The translations under genes were made by a program, and so were the position numbers. A stretch of 64,000 nt of DNA from Treponema sp. (lineage in GTDB: Bacteria > Spirochaetota > Spirochaetia > Treponematales > Treponemataceae), in the NCBI GenBank assembly GCA_017619795.1, contig JAFZRP010000008.1:1-64000 (forward strand). Reading direction: 5' to 3'. Under the pieces are notes generated by a model. It saw only the letters and a list, made by a program, of their open reading frames with translations. It was not told the origin of the DNA and ran no database searches. Below are positions 7,311 to 16,592 of this stretch, piece by piece. Each line of letters begins with the position of its first letter. Position 1 is the first letter of the stretch.

Positions 7311-8822
7311 ATGGAAAAACGCATTTATATAATTGGTGCCGGCTTTGCAGGTCAGACGATTGCAGACGACATAAAAAGAAAAAAAATATTCGGTAAAGTA
7401 AACGCCTTTCTTGACGACGACAAAGCTCTAATAGGAACTTCCATCGACGGCATTCCTGTGCTTGGTCCAATAAGCAGCGTAACTTCAATTCTTAATAATT
7501 CTGATAATGATGAAGCAATCATAGCTATACCGTCGGCTCCAGTTGAAAGAATCCGCGAAATCTATGGTATTCTGCAGCAGAATAAGTTCAAGCATATAAA
7601 AATCCTGCCTGGAATAAGCCAGGTTATAAACGGAACAGCTCACTTTGTTCAAACAAGAGAGATTGATCCGCTCGATATTCTTGGTCGTACTCCAATTGCA
7701 ATTTCCTTAAAAGAAAGCCTTTATTATCTTCGCGGCAAACGAGTTTTAATAACCGGCGCCGGTGGTTCAATCGGTTCAGAGCTTTCCAGACAGCTGCTTT
7801 CGGGCGGTGCAGAACGACTTTACCTTTTTGGTCACGGTGAAAACTCAATCTGCCAGATATTCCGCGAGCTTAAGGTGCTGCAGGCAGAAGGTGTCGGCGA
7901 GAAAGCAACTATTGTTCCAATTATTGGTGATATGCGCGACAGGGAATACGTTGATTACATCATCAAGCAGACAAAATGTAACGTAATTTTCCATTGCGCA
8001 GCGTACAAGCATGTTCCAATGATGGAAGAAAACCAGGTTGCAGCAATAGAAAACAATGTTTTTGGTACCAAAAATCTTCTGGACGCTGCTCTAACCCATA
8101 AAGTAGACCGGTTTGTCCTTATTTCTACAGATAAAGCGGTTGAACCGGTAAGCGTTTACGGTGTTTCAAAAATGCTTTGCGAAAAAATGGTACTTGCGGC
8201 GGCTAAAAAGGCTGAAGCAGACGGCAACAAGCAGGCAATTATGTTTGTACGTTTTGGCAACGTTCTTGGAAGCCGTGGTTCTATTCTTCCGCTTTTCCAG
8301 AATCAGATAAAAACAGGCGGCCCGCTTACCGTTACCGACGAAAAAATGGAACGCTTTTTTATGACAATTCCTGAGGCATGTTCCCTTGTTTTGCAGACAG
8401 GCGGTGTTGGCGAAAACGGAAAATCTTACCTGCTCGACATGGGTGAACCTATTAAAATAATTGAGCTTGCGGAGCAGATAATTAAGTTCAGCGGACTGGA
8501 ACCTTACAAGGATATTGATATAAAGGTTGTCGGTGCAAGAAAAGGTGAACGACTTGTTGAACCACTCTGGCTAAAGGAAGAAAATCCTACTCCAACAAAG
8601 TATCAGAAAATCCTTCAGCTGGACAACAAGGAATATACAGCGCAGCGGCTCGACACTCTTTTGGAAAAGCTTTACCCGATCTGTTATTATACAAATGGAC
8701 GGGAACAGGATTTCCGAAACAGAGAGCTTTTGCTTAAGCTGCTTTGCGACGATTGCGAAAGTCTGAAAAAGTTTTACGAAGAGATAAAATCTGACGGACA
8801 AAGGCGCACAGATTTATTATAA
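7311..8822 (+). CDS. Nucleoside-diphosphate-sugar 4,6-dehydratase of the FlaA1/PglF/CapD class
   Basis: The 503-residue protein has an N-terminal Rossmann domain (KRIYIIGAGFAGQTI) like the soluble portion of PglF/CapD, but without membrane helices. An extended SDR domain follows, with GAGGSIG at 149-155, STDKAV at 272-277 and the catalytic Tyr283-x3-Lys287 pair. Having Tyr rather than Met in this place resembles FlaA1 more than WbpM. The likely reaction is NAD-dependent dehydration of a UDP-N-acetyl-hexosamine to the 4-keto-6-deoxy sugar. The next gene is a matching aminotransferase, pointing to a 4-amino-4,6-dideoxy sugar for surface polysaccharide or flagellin glycosylation. The exact substrate is unknown. 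Confidence 0.88.
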   Translation: MEKRIYIIGAGFAGQTIADDIKRKKIFGKVNAFLDDDKALIGTSIDGIPVLGPISSVTSILNNSDNDEAIIAIPSAPVERIREIYGILQQNKFKHIKILPGISQVINGTAHFVQTREIDPLDILGRTPIAISLKESLYYLRGKRVLITGAGGSIGSELSRQLLSGGAERLYLFGHGENSICQIFRELKVLQAEGVGEKATIVPIIGDMRDREYVDYIIKQTKCNVIFHCAAYKHVPMMEENQVAAIENNVFGTKNLLDAALTHKVDRFVLISTDKAVEPVSVYGVSKMLCEKMVLAAAKKAEADGNKQAIMFVRFGNVLGSRGSILPLFQNQIKTGGPLTVTDEKMERFFMTIPEACSLVLQTGGVGENGKSYLLDMGEPIKIIELAEQIIKFSGLEPYKDIDIKVVGARKGERLVEPLWLKEENPTPTKYQKILQLDNKEYTAQRLDTLLEKLYPICYYTNGREQDFRNRELLLKLLCDDCESLKKFYEEIKSDGQRRTDLL

Positions 8823-8832
8823 GGAAGAAAAC

Positions 8833-10044
8833 ATGGCAGATAATGCAACACAGATAAAGGTTCCCTTTCACAGGGCAGCAATTACAGACGCAGAAAAAAA
8901 AGCTGTTATGGATGTACTCGATTCCGGCTGGCTTACAACCGGAAAATATGCGCTGGAATTTGAGAAAAAGTTCAGTAAAGCACTTGGCGATGAAAAAATC
9001 ATTAGTCTTGCAGTAAACTCAAACACCTCCGGTATGATTCTTGCGCTTGAAGCGTGCGGTGTAAAAGAAGGTACAGCCGTAATCACAACGCCGTACACCT
9101 TTGTCTCTACCGCCACCTGCGCCCGCCATTTGAATGCAGAAGTTTACTTTGCAGATATTGAAAAGGACACCTACAGCATAGATCCTGATAAAATAGAAGA
9201 AATCCTTAAAAAAGATGCCGAAAACGGACACAAGGTAAAGGCAATTATCCCGGTTCACATTGCAGGAAATGTCTGCAACATGGAACGAATCCTTGACCTT
9301 GCAAAAAAATACAGTACACCGGAAAACAAAATCTATGTAATAGAAGATGCTGCACACTCCTTCCCTTCGCCGACAAAGCTTGGTTATGCGGGAGCAATTG
9401 GAGATGCAGGGGTTTTCTCCTTTTACGTTACTAAAACAATTACAACGGCAGAAGGCGGAATGGTCTGTACAAGAAATGCTGAGCTTGCAAAAAGAATGAC
9501 AATGATGAGAATGCACGGAATGGACAGAACCACCTGGGACAGATATACATCGCCAAGAGCTTCATGGGAATACGACATAGTTGCTCCGGGCTACAAGTTT
9601 AATCTTCCGGATGTTCTTGCCGCAATCGGCTGCTGCCAGGTTGACCGTGCACAGATTTTCTACGAACAGCGAAAACGAATTGTAGAAAAATACAATCAGG
9701 CCTTTGCAAAGCTCGATTTTGTTCAGCTGCCACCAGACGGCGAAGGAAACTCCTGGCACCTGTATCTGCTGCGAATTGTACCGGAAAAGCTCAAAATCAC
9801 ACGGGAGCAGTTTGCAAAAAAGCTTCAGGAAGCAAGACTTGGAATCTCGGTACACTTTATCCCAATTTTCCACTTCACCTACTGGAAGGAGCTTTATCCA
9901 GATTTTACCGCAGAAAATTATCCGAATGCTGAACGCCAGTATTCAAGAACAATTTCAATTCCGCTTTTCCCTGATATGACGGACGAAATGGCGGATTATG
10001 TAATCAATACAATTATAAAAACAGGAACAGAAAATCATGCCTAA
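8833..10044 (+). CDS. DegT/DnrJ/EryC1-family PLP aminotransferase acting on a nucleotide sugar
   Basis: The 403-residue sequence shows the DegT/StrS fold: TPYTFVSTATCARHL, the cofactor-anchoring EDAAHSF (171-177) and the PLP lysine in FYVTKTITTAEGGM (Lys201). Such enzymes aminate 4-keto or 3-keto nucleotide sugars using glutamate. It starts ten bases after the dehydratase with a good AAGGAAG site. The pair would make UDP-4-amino-sugars of the bacillosamine type. Its 3' end overlaps the next gene by eight bases, so it is translationally coupled to an apparently unrelated hydroxylase. Confidence 0.9.
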   Translation: MADNATQIKVPFHRAAITDAEKKAVMDVLDSGWLTTGKYALEFEKKFSKALGDEKIISLAVNSNTSGMILALEACGVKEGTAVITTPYTFVSTATCARHLNAEVYFADIEKDTYSIDPDKIEEILKKDAENGHKVKAIIPVHIAGNVCNMERILDLAKKYSTPENKIYVIEDAAHSFPSPTKLGYAGAIGDAGVFSFYVTKTITTAEGGMVCTRNAELAKRMTMMRMHGMDRTTWDRYTSPRASWEYDIVAPGYKFNLPDVLAAIGCCQVDRAQIFYEQRKRIVEKYNQAFAKLDFVQLPPDGEGNSWHLYLLRIVPEKLKITREQFAKKLQEARLGISVHFIPIFHFTYWKELYPDFTAENYPNAERQYSRTISIPLFPDMTDEMADYVINTIIKTGTENHA

Positions 10045-12412
10045 GAAAAATGCTCCCGTAATTACAAAACGTTCTCTTGAAACAAAAGGCTTTTACAGTG
10101 ACTACTCACATCATGAACCATATTATGCCGCTTTAATAAGAAGCCCGACTTCAACAGGAATTGTCCGTAACATTTTCTTAGAAGACATTCCGGAAGGTTA
10201 TCATCTTTTTACAGCAAAGGACATTCCTGGTAAAAAAACTTTCAGCGTAAATGATGTTGAAATAAATATCTTCGGTCACGACAGCGTATCCTTTGCCGGT
10301 GAACCGCTTGGAATACTGGTTGGACCTGATGAAGCAATAGTTCAAAGGCTTTTGGAAAAGGTCACAATCAATTTTGATATTGAAACGCTTGAGTCTGCCT
10401 TGAAGAATGCAATCAATCAGCATCACAGACCTTTTGTAGATGTTTCCGAAAAAATTGCAAAACGGCTTCCTCGTGCTAAAAACACAGTAGAAACAATTCT
10501 TTCAGAAATAAACGAGCTTCCTCCGCTGAATACAGTTCTCGATACAAATCATATTGAAAAGAGCCAGAAGCATATTGTTGCTTCCAGAGAAATTAAAACA
10601 GGTGTTTTTGCAGAAAACACAATAGATGAAGCAGAAAAAATCCTCTTTACCGATAATGAAGATTGCTTTATTTCTGAAGAAACCTGGACCGAAAAGCTTA
10701 CCGATTTATCCTGGCAGGAAACAGCCGGTGCCTTCTGTTATATGGAAAACGGTTGTATGAATGTTTTTGCACCAACAAAGTGGCCGTCGTTATTAATTAA
10801 CGTACTTTCAGCCTGTCTTGATTTGCCGGAAGAATCAATATTTATAAATAAAACAAATACCTCCGGAATCTATTCAAAGGGACTTTGGCGTACAACACAA
10901 ATTGCCGCACAGGTTGCAGTTGCCGCCTTCCTTGTAAAAAAGCCGGTAAAGCTCATCCTTACTCAAAAAGAGCAGGACCTTTATATGATTCCAGGTGTAA
11001 AAACAGATATCACCTACAAAACTGCCGTCAGAAAGGATGGTAAAGTAAAAGGAATGTCTGTTTTTATAGATGTTGATGTAGGTGCCTTAAATCCTTTTTC
11101 ACAGGAAATTATAGACAGAATTGCAATTGCTTCGTGCAATTATTATAAGTTCGAAAATGTTCATATTCTGGCGCAGGCTCATACATCTAAAAATCCTCCT
11201 TCTTCAATCTGTATAAAGAGCATAGATTCTCAAGCCTTTTTCGCAATAGAAAACCAGATTCAAAAGCTAAGTAATCAGGTTCATCTGCTGCCAGAAGATA
11301 TAAGAAAAATCAACACAAATGCAAAGGACCGCTTTATAATAGACATTCCTTCAAAAACTGCACTTGAAACATTTTTCAATACAATCCAGATGAGCGACTT
11401 CAACAGAAAATATGCCTCGTTCCATATGGACGCGATTGACCGCCTCCAGAAAAACAGCAACCCGTTTTTTGCTGTTCCATTGCGGGGAATTGGAATTGCT
11501 ACAGGTTATAATGTTTCTGAGTTCTACGGTTCAACAACCTTCTCTTACGATACGAAAATTGAAGTTACTCTTCTCCCTAAAGAGCGGGTTGTTATTCATG
11601 CAATCAGACCGTCAGAAGTTATACAGAATATCTGGCGCGAAACTGTTTCTGAAATCCTTCAAATAAAAAAAGAAAACATCTTAATAGATTCTGATTTTTA
11701 CATAAAGGATATTCCACCTTCTCCAGAGGATTCGTTCAGCACAATCGGCACAATGAACGAGATTATAAAAAAATGCTGTAATGATATTCAGAAAAGACGC
11801 TTTCATCAGCCGCTGCCAATTACTTCAAAAAAAGGTTTGACAGGAACTGCAAAAAAGAACTGGGATAAAGAAGCTTTTTCCGGAATCCCGTTTGCAAATA
11901 TGTCCTTTGCGACCTGTGTTGTAGAAGTTGAGCTCGACACTTATACTTACAGTGAAAAAATCAAGGGTATCTGGCTCACAGTTGATTGCGGCGAGCTTTT
12001 TGATGAACAGGCGGCACTCCGCACAATAAGGCTTGAAATCCAGCAGGAGCTTTCAATGCTCGTTGAAGAAAAGTCAATTCATTGCGATAAGATTTCCGTA
12101 AAGTTCATCCAGTCAAAAAATAAATCAGGACAGGTTGGAGCTTTAGTTCACAACACTTTACCGGCAGCCTTCTCCTCTGCGCTTTCACTTGCTCTTGCAA
12201 CACAGCTTACAAAACTGCCTTGTACCGAAGCTCAAATCTTCAACCTGATAAAAGAAAGAGAAACTTCAACACAACTGTCGCAGCTTCCTCATATTCCACA
12301 AATCCTGCATCAGATGGATTCAATGGACCTTCACGGAATAGACAATCTGCTTTTGGAGCATATGCCGGCTGATATTTCAGCAACAGAAAAAAATCTGGAG
12401 ACTAAAGAATGA
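10037..12412 (+). CDS. Divergent molybdopterin-binding subunit of the xanthine dehydrogenase family
   Basis: The 791-residue length and overall pattern match the large subunit of molybdenum hydroxylases (FAGEPLGILVGPDEA near 86-100; PVKLILTQKEQDLYMIPG near 304). The next two genes are the usual FeS and FAD subunits. Key motifs are degenerate. The glycine-rich GGGFGGK-type loop reads TSGIYSK (275-281). The GxGE motif that carries the catalytic Glu near the C terminus appears as SGQV, with Gln at about 699. Either the substrate or chemistry differs, or it is not a classical hydroxylase. It overlaps its neighbours on both sides, so it is part of the same operon. Confidence 0.78.
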   Translation: MPKKNAPVITKRSLETKGFYSDYSHHEPYYAALIRSPTSTGIVRNIFLEDIPEGYHLFTAKDIPGKKTFSVNDVEINIFGHDSVSFAGEPLGILVGPDEAIVQRLLEKVTINFDIETLESALKNAINQHHRPFVDVSEKIAKRLPRAKNTVETILSEINELPPLNTVLDTNHIEKSQKHIVASREIKTGVFAENTIDEAEKILFTDNEDCFISEETWTEKLTDLSWQETAGAFCYMENGCMNVFAPTKWPSLLINVLSACLDLPEESIFINKTNTSGIYSKGLWRTTQIAAQVAVAAFLVKKPVKLILTQKEQDLYMIPGVKTDITYKTAVRKDGKVKGMSVFIDVDVGALNPFSQEIIDRIAIASCNYYKFENVHILAQAHTSKNPPSSICIKSIDSQAFFAIENQIQKLSNQVHLLPEDIRKINTNAKDRFIIDIPSKTALETFFNTIQMSDFNRKYASFHMDAIDRLQKNSNPFFAVPLRGIGIATGYNVSEFYGSTTFSYDTKIEVTLLPKERVVIHAIRPSEVIQNIWRETVSEILQIKKENILIDSDFYIKDIPPSPEDSFSTIGTMNEIIKKCCNDIQKRRFHQPLPITSKKGLTGTAKKNWDKEAFSGIPFANMSFATCVVEVELDTYTYSEKIKGIWLTVDCGELFDEQAALRTIRLEIQQELSMLVEEKSIHCDKISVKFIQSKNKSGQVGALVHNTLPAAFSSALSLALATQLTKLPCTEAQIFNLIKERETSTQLSQLPHIPQILHQMDSMDLHGIDNLLLEHMPADISATEKNLETKE

Positions 12413-12909
12413 ACATTTCGGTATTTTTAAATGGCAATAAAACAATAATAGAAGCTCGTCCAGAAGAATCTCTGATGAAGGTTTTAAGAAGCCTGTCATA
12501 CACTTCTGTAAAATGCGGCTGCTCAGAAGGGGTTTGCGGCTCGTGTACAGTTCTTCTCAACGACAAGCCTGTTGCTTCCTGCAGAATACCTGTTGGCATT
12601 ATAAACAACGAGGATATTGAAACTCTGGATCACTTCCTTGCAACGGAAGAATATACGATGATAAAGCAGGGCTTTGATTTAGCCGGAATAAAGCTTTGCG
12701 GTTACTGTAATGCAGGAAAAATCTTTTGCGCCTATCAGATTTTAAAAAAGAACAAGGTTCCGGACCGTCAGGAAATAATTGAACAGGTAAAAACGCTTGC
12801 TCCTTGCTGTACAGATTTATCTACCCTTGTAAATGGAATTATTTATGCAACAGAAATAAGAGATAAAGGCTATGCGGCAGTAGCAAGAATTGCAGGAAGA
12901 AGAAAATGA
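12409..12909 (+). CDS. [2Fe-2S] subunit of the xanthine dehydrogenase-family enzyme
   Basis: The 166-residue protein has a plant-ferredoxin-type domain with Cys38, Cys43, Cys46 and Cys58, the expected ligands of one cluster. The helical domain has CGYC (97-100), but the family's CRC pair is replaced by adjacent CysCys (133-134, PCCTD), and the Gln normally preceding CGxC is missing. The second cluster may therefore be altered. It overlaps the large subunit by four bases (ATGA) and the FAD subunit by four, so the three are translationally coupled. Electron transfer from the molybdenum site to FAD is the family role. Confidence 0.88.
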   Translation: MNISVFLNGNKTIIEARPEESLMKVLRSLSYTSVKCGCSEGVCGSCTVLLNDKPVASCRIPVGIINNEDIETLDHFLATEEYTMIKQGFDLAGIKLCGYCNAGKIFCAYQILKKNKVPDRQEIIEQVKTLAPCCTDLSTLVNGIIYATEIRDKGYAAVARIAGRRK

Positions 12910-13700
12910 AATCAGTATTATTCGCTAAAAATACACAGGATTTACTTTCACAGCTTAAAAACAACCAGGGGCTTGTTGTAGTTGGTGGCTGTACTGGAAT
13001 AGAAGCTCTTCCCGAGAAAGCAATCTCTGTGCACGGTATAAAAGAATTGTCAAAAATAGAACGTCACGAGCGTTATATTGATGTAGGTCCTGGGGCAACT
13101 CTTTCAGAGCTGATTGATGTTGGTCAGCACCATATTCCGCAGATACTTTACGAAGCTCTTGGCAGCATTGCAAACCCGATGATTCGAAACATGGCAACAA
13201 TCGGTGGAAACATCTGCTCAGAAGGTCACAAAAGAACACTGTACGCTCCGCTGCTTGCTTTGGACACAAGGCTTGAACTTAGAAACCAGACAGAAACTAT
13301 AATTGAACCGCTTGCGACCTTTAAGGAAATCCCAAAGGGCTTTGTGCTTACAAATATTCGAATCTCGTTGATTGATGAAGACATTGCAATTTTCCGACGA
13401 ATTGGTACAGAAAATAGAATTACTCAGGCTTCAGCTTCGTATGCGTTTATTGCAAATACCGAGAAAAATACACTTGTTGAAGTAAAGCTTGCTTTTGCTG
13501 GTCCTTTTGTTTTCCAGAGCAAGAGCTTTCAAAATCTTCTTATAGGTCACAGGCTGCCGCTTTCTAAAAAAGACATTGACCAGATTCAGGAACGCATTGT
13601 GGAAGAATTTGAAACTGTTGCAGAAAACCAGATGATAAGTGATGTTGTTAAGCAGCAGTTTATGAATCTTACGCGCTACAGCTTTGAGCAGTTGACTTAA
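12906..13700 (+). CDS. FAD-binding subunit of the xanthine dehydrogenase-family enzyme
   Basis: The 264-residue protein fits the CoxM/XdhB-type FAD subunit: a first FAD-binding lobe (LVVVGGCTGIEAL), then IANPMIRNMATIGGNICSEG, the well-known second FAD motif (about 96-115), and a C-terminal CO-dehydrogenase flavoprotein domain. It passes electrons from the FeS subunit to an acceptor such as NAD. It is the last gene of the operon and converges on queA with a 25-base gap and no visible terminator. Confidence 0.9.
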   Translation: MKSVLFAKNTQDLLSQLKNNQGLVVVGGCTGIEALPEKAISVHGIKELSKIERHERYIDVGPGATLSELIDVGQHHIPQILYEALGSIANPMIRNMATIGGNICSEGHKRTLYAPLLALDTRLELRNQTETIIEPLATFKEIPKGFVLTNIRISLIDEDIAIFRRIGTENRITQASASYAFIANTEKNTLVEVKLAFAGPFVFQSKSFQNLLIGHRLPLSKKDIDQIQERIVEEFETVAENQMISDVVKQQFMNLTRYSFEQLT

Positions 13701-13725
13701 TCGTACTTAATCCTAATCACAGAAA

Positions 13726-14823
13726 CTAGCGGATAAACATACAGTCGCCGTAGCTGAAAAAGCGGTAACGGTTATCTACAGCAGTTTTATAAGCATTCAA
13801 AATATTGTCTCGTCCGGCAAACGCACTTACAAGCATAATCAGCGTAGATTCAGGGGTGTGAAAGTTTGTAAACATCTGGTCTACAACCTTAAACTTAAAG
13901 CCCGGGTACATAAAAATACTTGTTGAAGAAGTTCCGGCTTTTACCCATTCTGTCTGAGCTGAAGCTGTACCTGAATCTTTACCTGCAGCAGTAGCAACTT
14001 CTGCAGCAAACGCCTGCCCTGCACTTTCCAGAGTACGCACGCTTGTTGTTCCAACTGCAAGAATTGGTCTTCCTTCTCTTTTTGCACGATTGATAGCTTC
14101 GGCAGTTTCAGGTGGAATTGTGTACCATTCCTCATGCATTTTGTGATTTTCAATTTCTGTTTCGCGTACAGGCAGGAACGTTCCAAGTCCTACGTGAAGA
14201 GTTACAAAACAGCGTTCAATTCCAGCGGCATCAAGGCGGGCAAGCATTTTTTCCGTAAAATGTAAGCCTGCTGTCGGACAAGCCGCACTACCTGTATCTG
14301 TAGCATAAACATTCTGATAGCGCTCTGAATCCTCTTCTGTATCTCCGCGCTTAATATAAGGAGGAAGCGGAATGTGTCCGTTCCGTTCAAACCAGTCTTC
14401 GTTTATGGCAAAATCAAACTTTAAGGCTCTGAACTCTGTTCCTACATTTCCGGCAACATCAATTATCGTTCCGATTGTTCCATCAGGAAACTTGTAACGC
14501 ATGCCAGGCTTCTGCTTTTTTGCAGATTTTACCATTGTATTCCAGACAGTACATTCTCTGTCTATTGTGTTCAGGAACATAAACTCCTGTTCTCGACCTG
14601 TAGTTTCTTTTATACCGTAAACTCGGGCACGTCGTACGCGGCTGTTATTAAACACCATAAGTGTACCCGGCTGGATAAGGTCCGGTAAATCATCCATCAT
14701 ATGATGCTCTACAGCTCCGGTCTGGCGGTTCAAAAGCATAAGCTTGTCCTGTCCGCGTTCTCCGCTCGGATGCTGAGCAATCAATTCTTCAGGTAAATCA
14801 AAATTAAAATCAGAAGTTAACAT
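13726..14823 (-). CDS. queA: S-adenosylmethionine:tRNA ribosyltransferase-isomerase
   Basis: QueA transfers and isomerises the ribosyl group of S-adenosylmethionine onto preQ1-modified tRNA to make epoxyqueuosine. The 365-residue sequence shows FDLPEELIAQHP at the N terminus, MVFNNSRVRRAR, TAGLHFTEKML, HVGLGTFLPVR and the C-terminal NFHTPESTLIMLVSAFAG, all family landmarks. A roughly 20-residue Ala/Thr/Gly-rich insertion near 265-285 is unusual. It is the last gene of a run ruvA-ruvB-queA, 72 bases after ruvB. Confidence 0.96.
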   Translation of the reverse strand: MLTSDFNFDLPEELIAQHPSGERGQDKLMLLNRQTGAVEHHMMDDLPDLIQPGTLMVFNNSRVRRARVYGIKETTGREQEFMFLNTIDRECTVWNTMVKSAKKQKPGMRYKFPDGTIGTIIDVAGNVGTEFRALKFDFAINEDWFERNGHIPLPPYIKRGDTEEDSERYQNVYATDTGSAACPTAGLHFTEKMLARLDAAGIERCFVTLHVGLGTFLPVRETEIENHKMHEEWYTIPPETAEAINRAKREGRPILAVGTTSVRTLESAGQAFAAEVATAAGKDSGTASAQTEWVKAGTSSTSIFMYPGFKFKVVDQMFTNFHTPESTLIMLVSAFAGRDNILNAYKTAVDNRYRFFSYGDCMFIR

Positions 14824-14895
14824 GCGGCTATACTATCACAAAAAAGAAGTCTTAGCCATATTATTTCAGAAGGCTTTTATTTAAACAACGTTCCC

Positions 14896-15948
14896 TTAAA
14901 ACAGTGTTCCCTGAACTCCGCCATCCTTTGAATCGGAAGCATGAGTAAGACCAAGATGAGTGTAAGCCTTTTCGGTTACCATTCGGCCACGAGGAGTTCG
15001 CTGTAAAAGTCCACATTGAATAAGATACGGCTCGTAGTAATCCTCCAGAGTGTCCATGCTTTCACCGATTGAAATGGCCAGCGTTTCTGCACCAACAGGG
15101 CCGCCGCCAAAGTTTTCTATGATTGAACGAAGGATTTCGCGGTCGTATTTTTCAAGACCGATTGCGTCAATTTCAAGACGGCGCAAACCATCATCAACAA
15201 TATCTACGGTAATTGTAGAACTGCCGGCAACCTGAGCAAAATCGCGCATTCGTCGGAGTACCCGGTTTGCAACACGAGGAGTTCCACGGCAGCACTGTGC
15301 AAGTAAAAGCGCTGTATCATCATCAATTCCAATTTCAAGAATTGCGGCAGAACGTTTTATAATGGAAGAAAGCTCCGACTGTGTATAAAACTCAAAGCGT
15401 GGAATAAAACCAAAGCGTGAACGAAGCGGAGAGCTTACACTTCCAGCTTTAGTTGTAGCACCAACAAGCGTAAACGGTGGAATTGGAATGCGCACTGTTC
15501 TGGCAGCCGCACCCTGCCCGATTATCCAGTCGAGCTCAAAATCTTCCATTGCAATATAAAGCATTTCTTCAATTGCAGGCTTTAAGCGGTGGATTTCGTC
15601 AATAAAAAAAACGGTACGAGGTGTGATTGTAGAAAGGATTCCCGCAAGATCCTTTGGCTTTTCAAGGGCTGGAGCAGAAGTTACCTTAAAATCTACGCCA
15701 AGCTCGTGTGCAGTAATCTGGGCAAGAGTTGTTTTTCCAAGACCTGGTGGTCCAATTAAAAGAAGATGGTCGAGCGGTTCTTCACGGAGCTTTGCCGCTT
15801 CAATAAAGGTAGAAAGATTTTTCTTTACACTTTCCTGTCCCAGAAAATCGGCAAGTCGGGTTGGTCGTAATTTATTATCCTGTTCGTCAAAGGAGTTCCG
15901 CAAATCGGCACGTACAATTGAACTGAAATCTATATCTTCGTTTTCCAT
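14896..15948 (-). CDS. ruvB: Holliday junction branch-migration ATPase RuvB
   Basis: This 350-residue AAA+ motor has LRPTRLADFLGQ, Walker A GPPGLGKTT at 66-74, Walker B in FIDEIHRL, the arginine-finger region SPLRSRFG, and the C-terminal winged-helix stretch TPRGRMVTEKAYTHLG. RuvB hexamers drive branch migration with RuvA. It is 12 bases downstream of ruvA, and queA follows. ruvC lies about 8.5 kb away next to yebC. Confidence 0.97.
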   Translation of the reverse strand: MENEDIDFSSIVRADLRNSFDEQDNKLRPTRLADFLGQESVKKNLSTFIEAAKLREEPLDHLLLIGPPGLGKTTLAQITAHELGVDFKVTSAPALEKPKDLAGILSTITPRTVFFIDEIHRLKPAIEEMLYIAMEDFELDWIIGQGAAARTVRIPIPPFTLVGATTKAGSVSSPLRSRFGFIPRFEFYTQSELSSIIKRSAAILEIGIDDDTALLLAQCCRGTPRVANRVLRRMRDFAQVAGSSTITVDIVDDGLRRLEIDAIGLEKYDREILRSIIENFGGGPVGAETLAISIGESMDTLEDYYEPYLIQCGLLQRTPRGRMVTEKAYTHLGLTHASDSKDGGVQGTLF

Positions 15949-15960
15949 TTTCTGCTCTCC

Positions 15961-16578
15961 TTACGCCAGCTCCACAATTGCCCTGCGGAAAATTATGTCT
16001 TCTTTTTCTTTCTGTGGTTTATCTGCAAAGGTTGGATCTGCTGCACTTATAGCTTCAGAAAGGAAAGCAACCTTCTGTTCGACTAGACGCTTATCGTAAC
16101 CCATGCTTGCAAGCGATTCAATTACATCGGCAAAGGCAGCCGGTTTTTCATAACGTACTACATTTGAGGTTTGAGAAAGTGTAAGCTTACCTTTTAGCTG
16201 CAGCATCATCTTTCCTGCAGTTTTTTTACCCACACCAGGAATCTTTTCGAGCATTTCAACATCACCACGTTCAAGAATCTCTGTGAGCCGTGAAGAAGAA
16301 GCTGAGCTCATTATTTTTAAAGCCCCCTTTGGACCAACACCGTCAACCTTAAGCAGATCAAGGAACAAGGTTCTTTCCTCTGCACTTGCAAAACCATAAA
16401 GAGTCATAAGCACATCTGTATGCTGAAGCCAGGTATAAACCTTTGCTTCACTGCCGACTGTCGGCAAAAGCTCAAGGTTTGAGTCAGGAACGCAGATATC
16501 CCATTCAATTCCGTGAGTATCAAGAAAAAGCTGTTTGGGAAGCTTTCCTGTAATAATTCCAGTAAGTGAGTTAAACAT
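15961..16578 (-). CDS. ruvA: Holliday junction DNA-binding protein RuvA
   Basis: The 205-residue product has an OB-fold N-terminal domain starting MFNSLTGIITGKLP, two helix-hairpin-helix motifs (FLDLLKVDGVGPKGALKI and LEKIPGVGKKTAGKMML) and a C-terminal RuvB-contacting domain (ADVIESLASMGYD). RuvA tetramers hold the four-way junction. It lies 14 bases after larC, so the nickel-cofactor and ruv genes may be cotranscribed. Confidence 0.96.
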   Translation of the reverse strand: MFNSLTGIITGKLPKQLFLDTHGIEWDICVPDSNLELLPTVGSEAKVYTWLQHTDVLMTLYGFASAEERTLFLDLLKVDGVGPKGALKIMSSASSSRLTEILERGDVEMLEKIPGVGKKTAGKMMLQLKGKLTLSQTSNVVRYEKPAAFADVIESLASMGYDKRLVEQKVAFLSEAISAADPTFADKPQKEKEDIIFRRAIVELA

Positions 16579-16592
16579 AATTTAATTATAAA

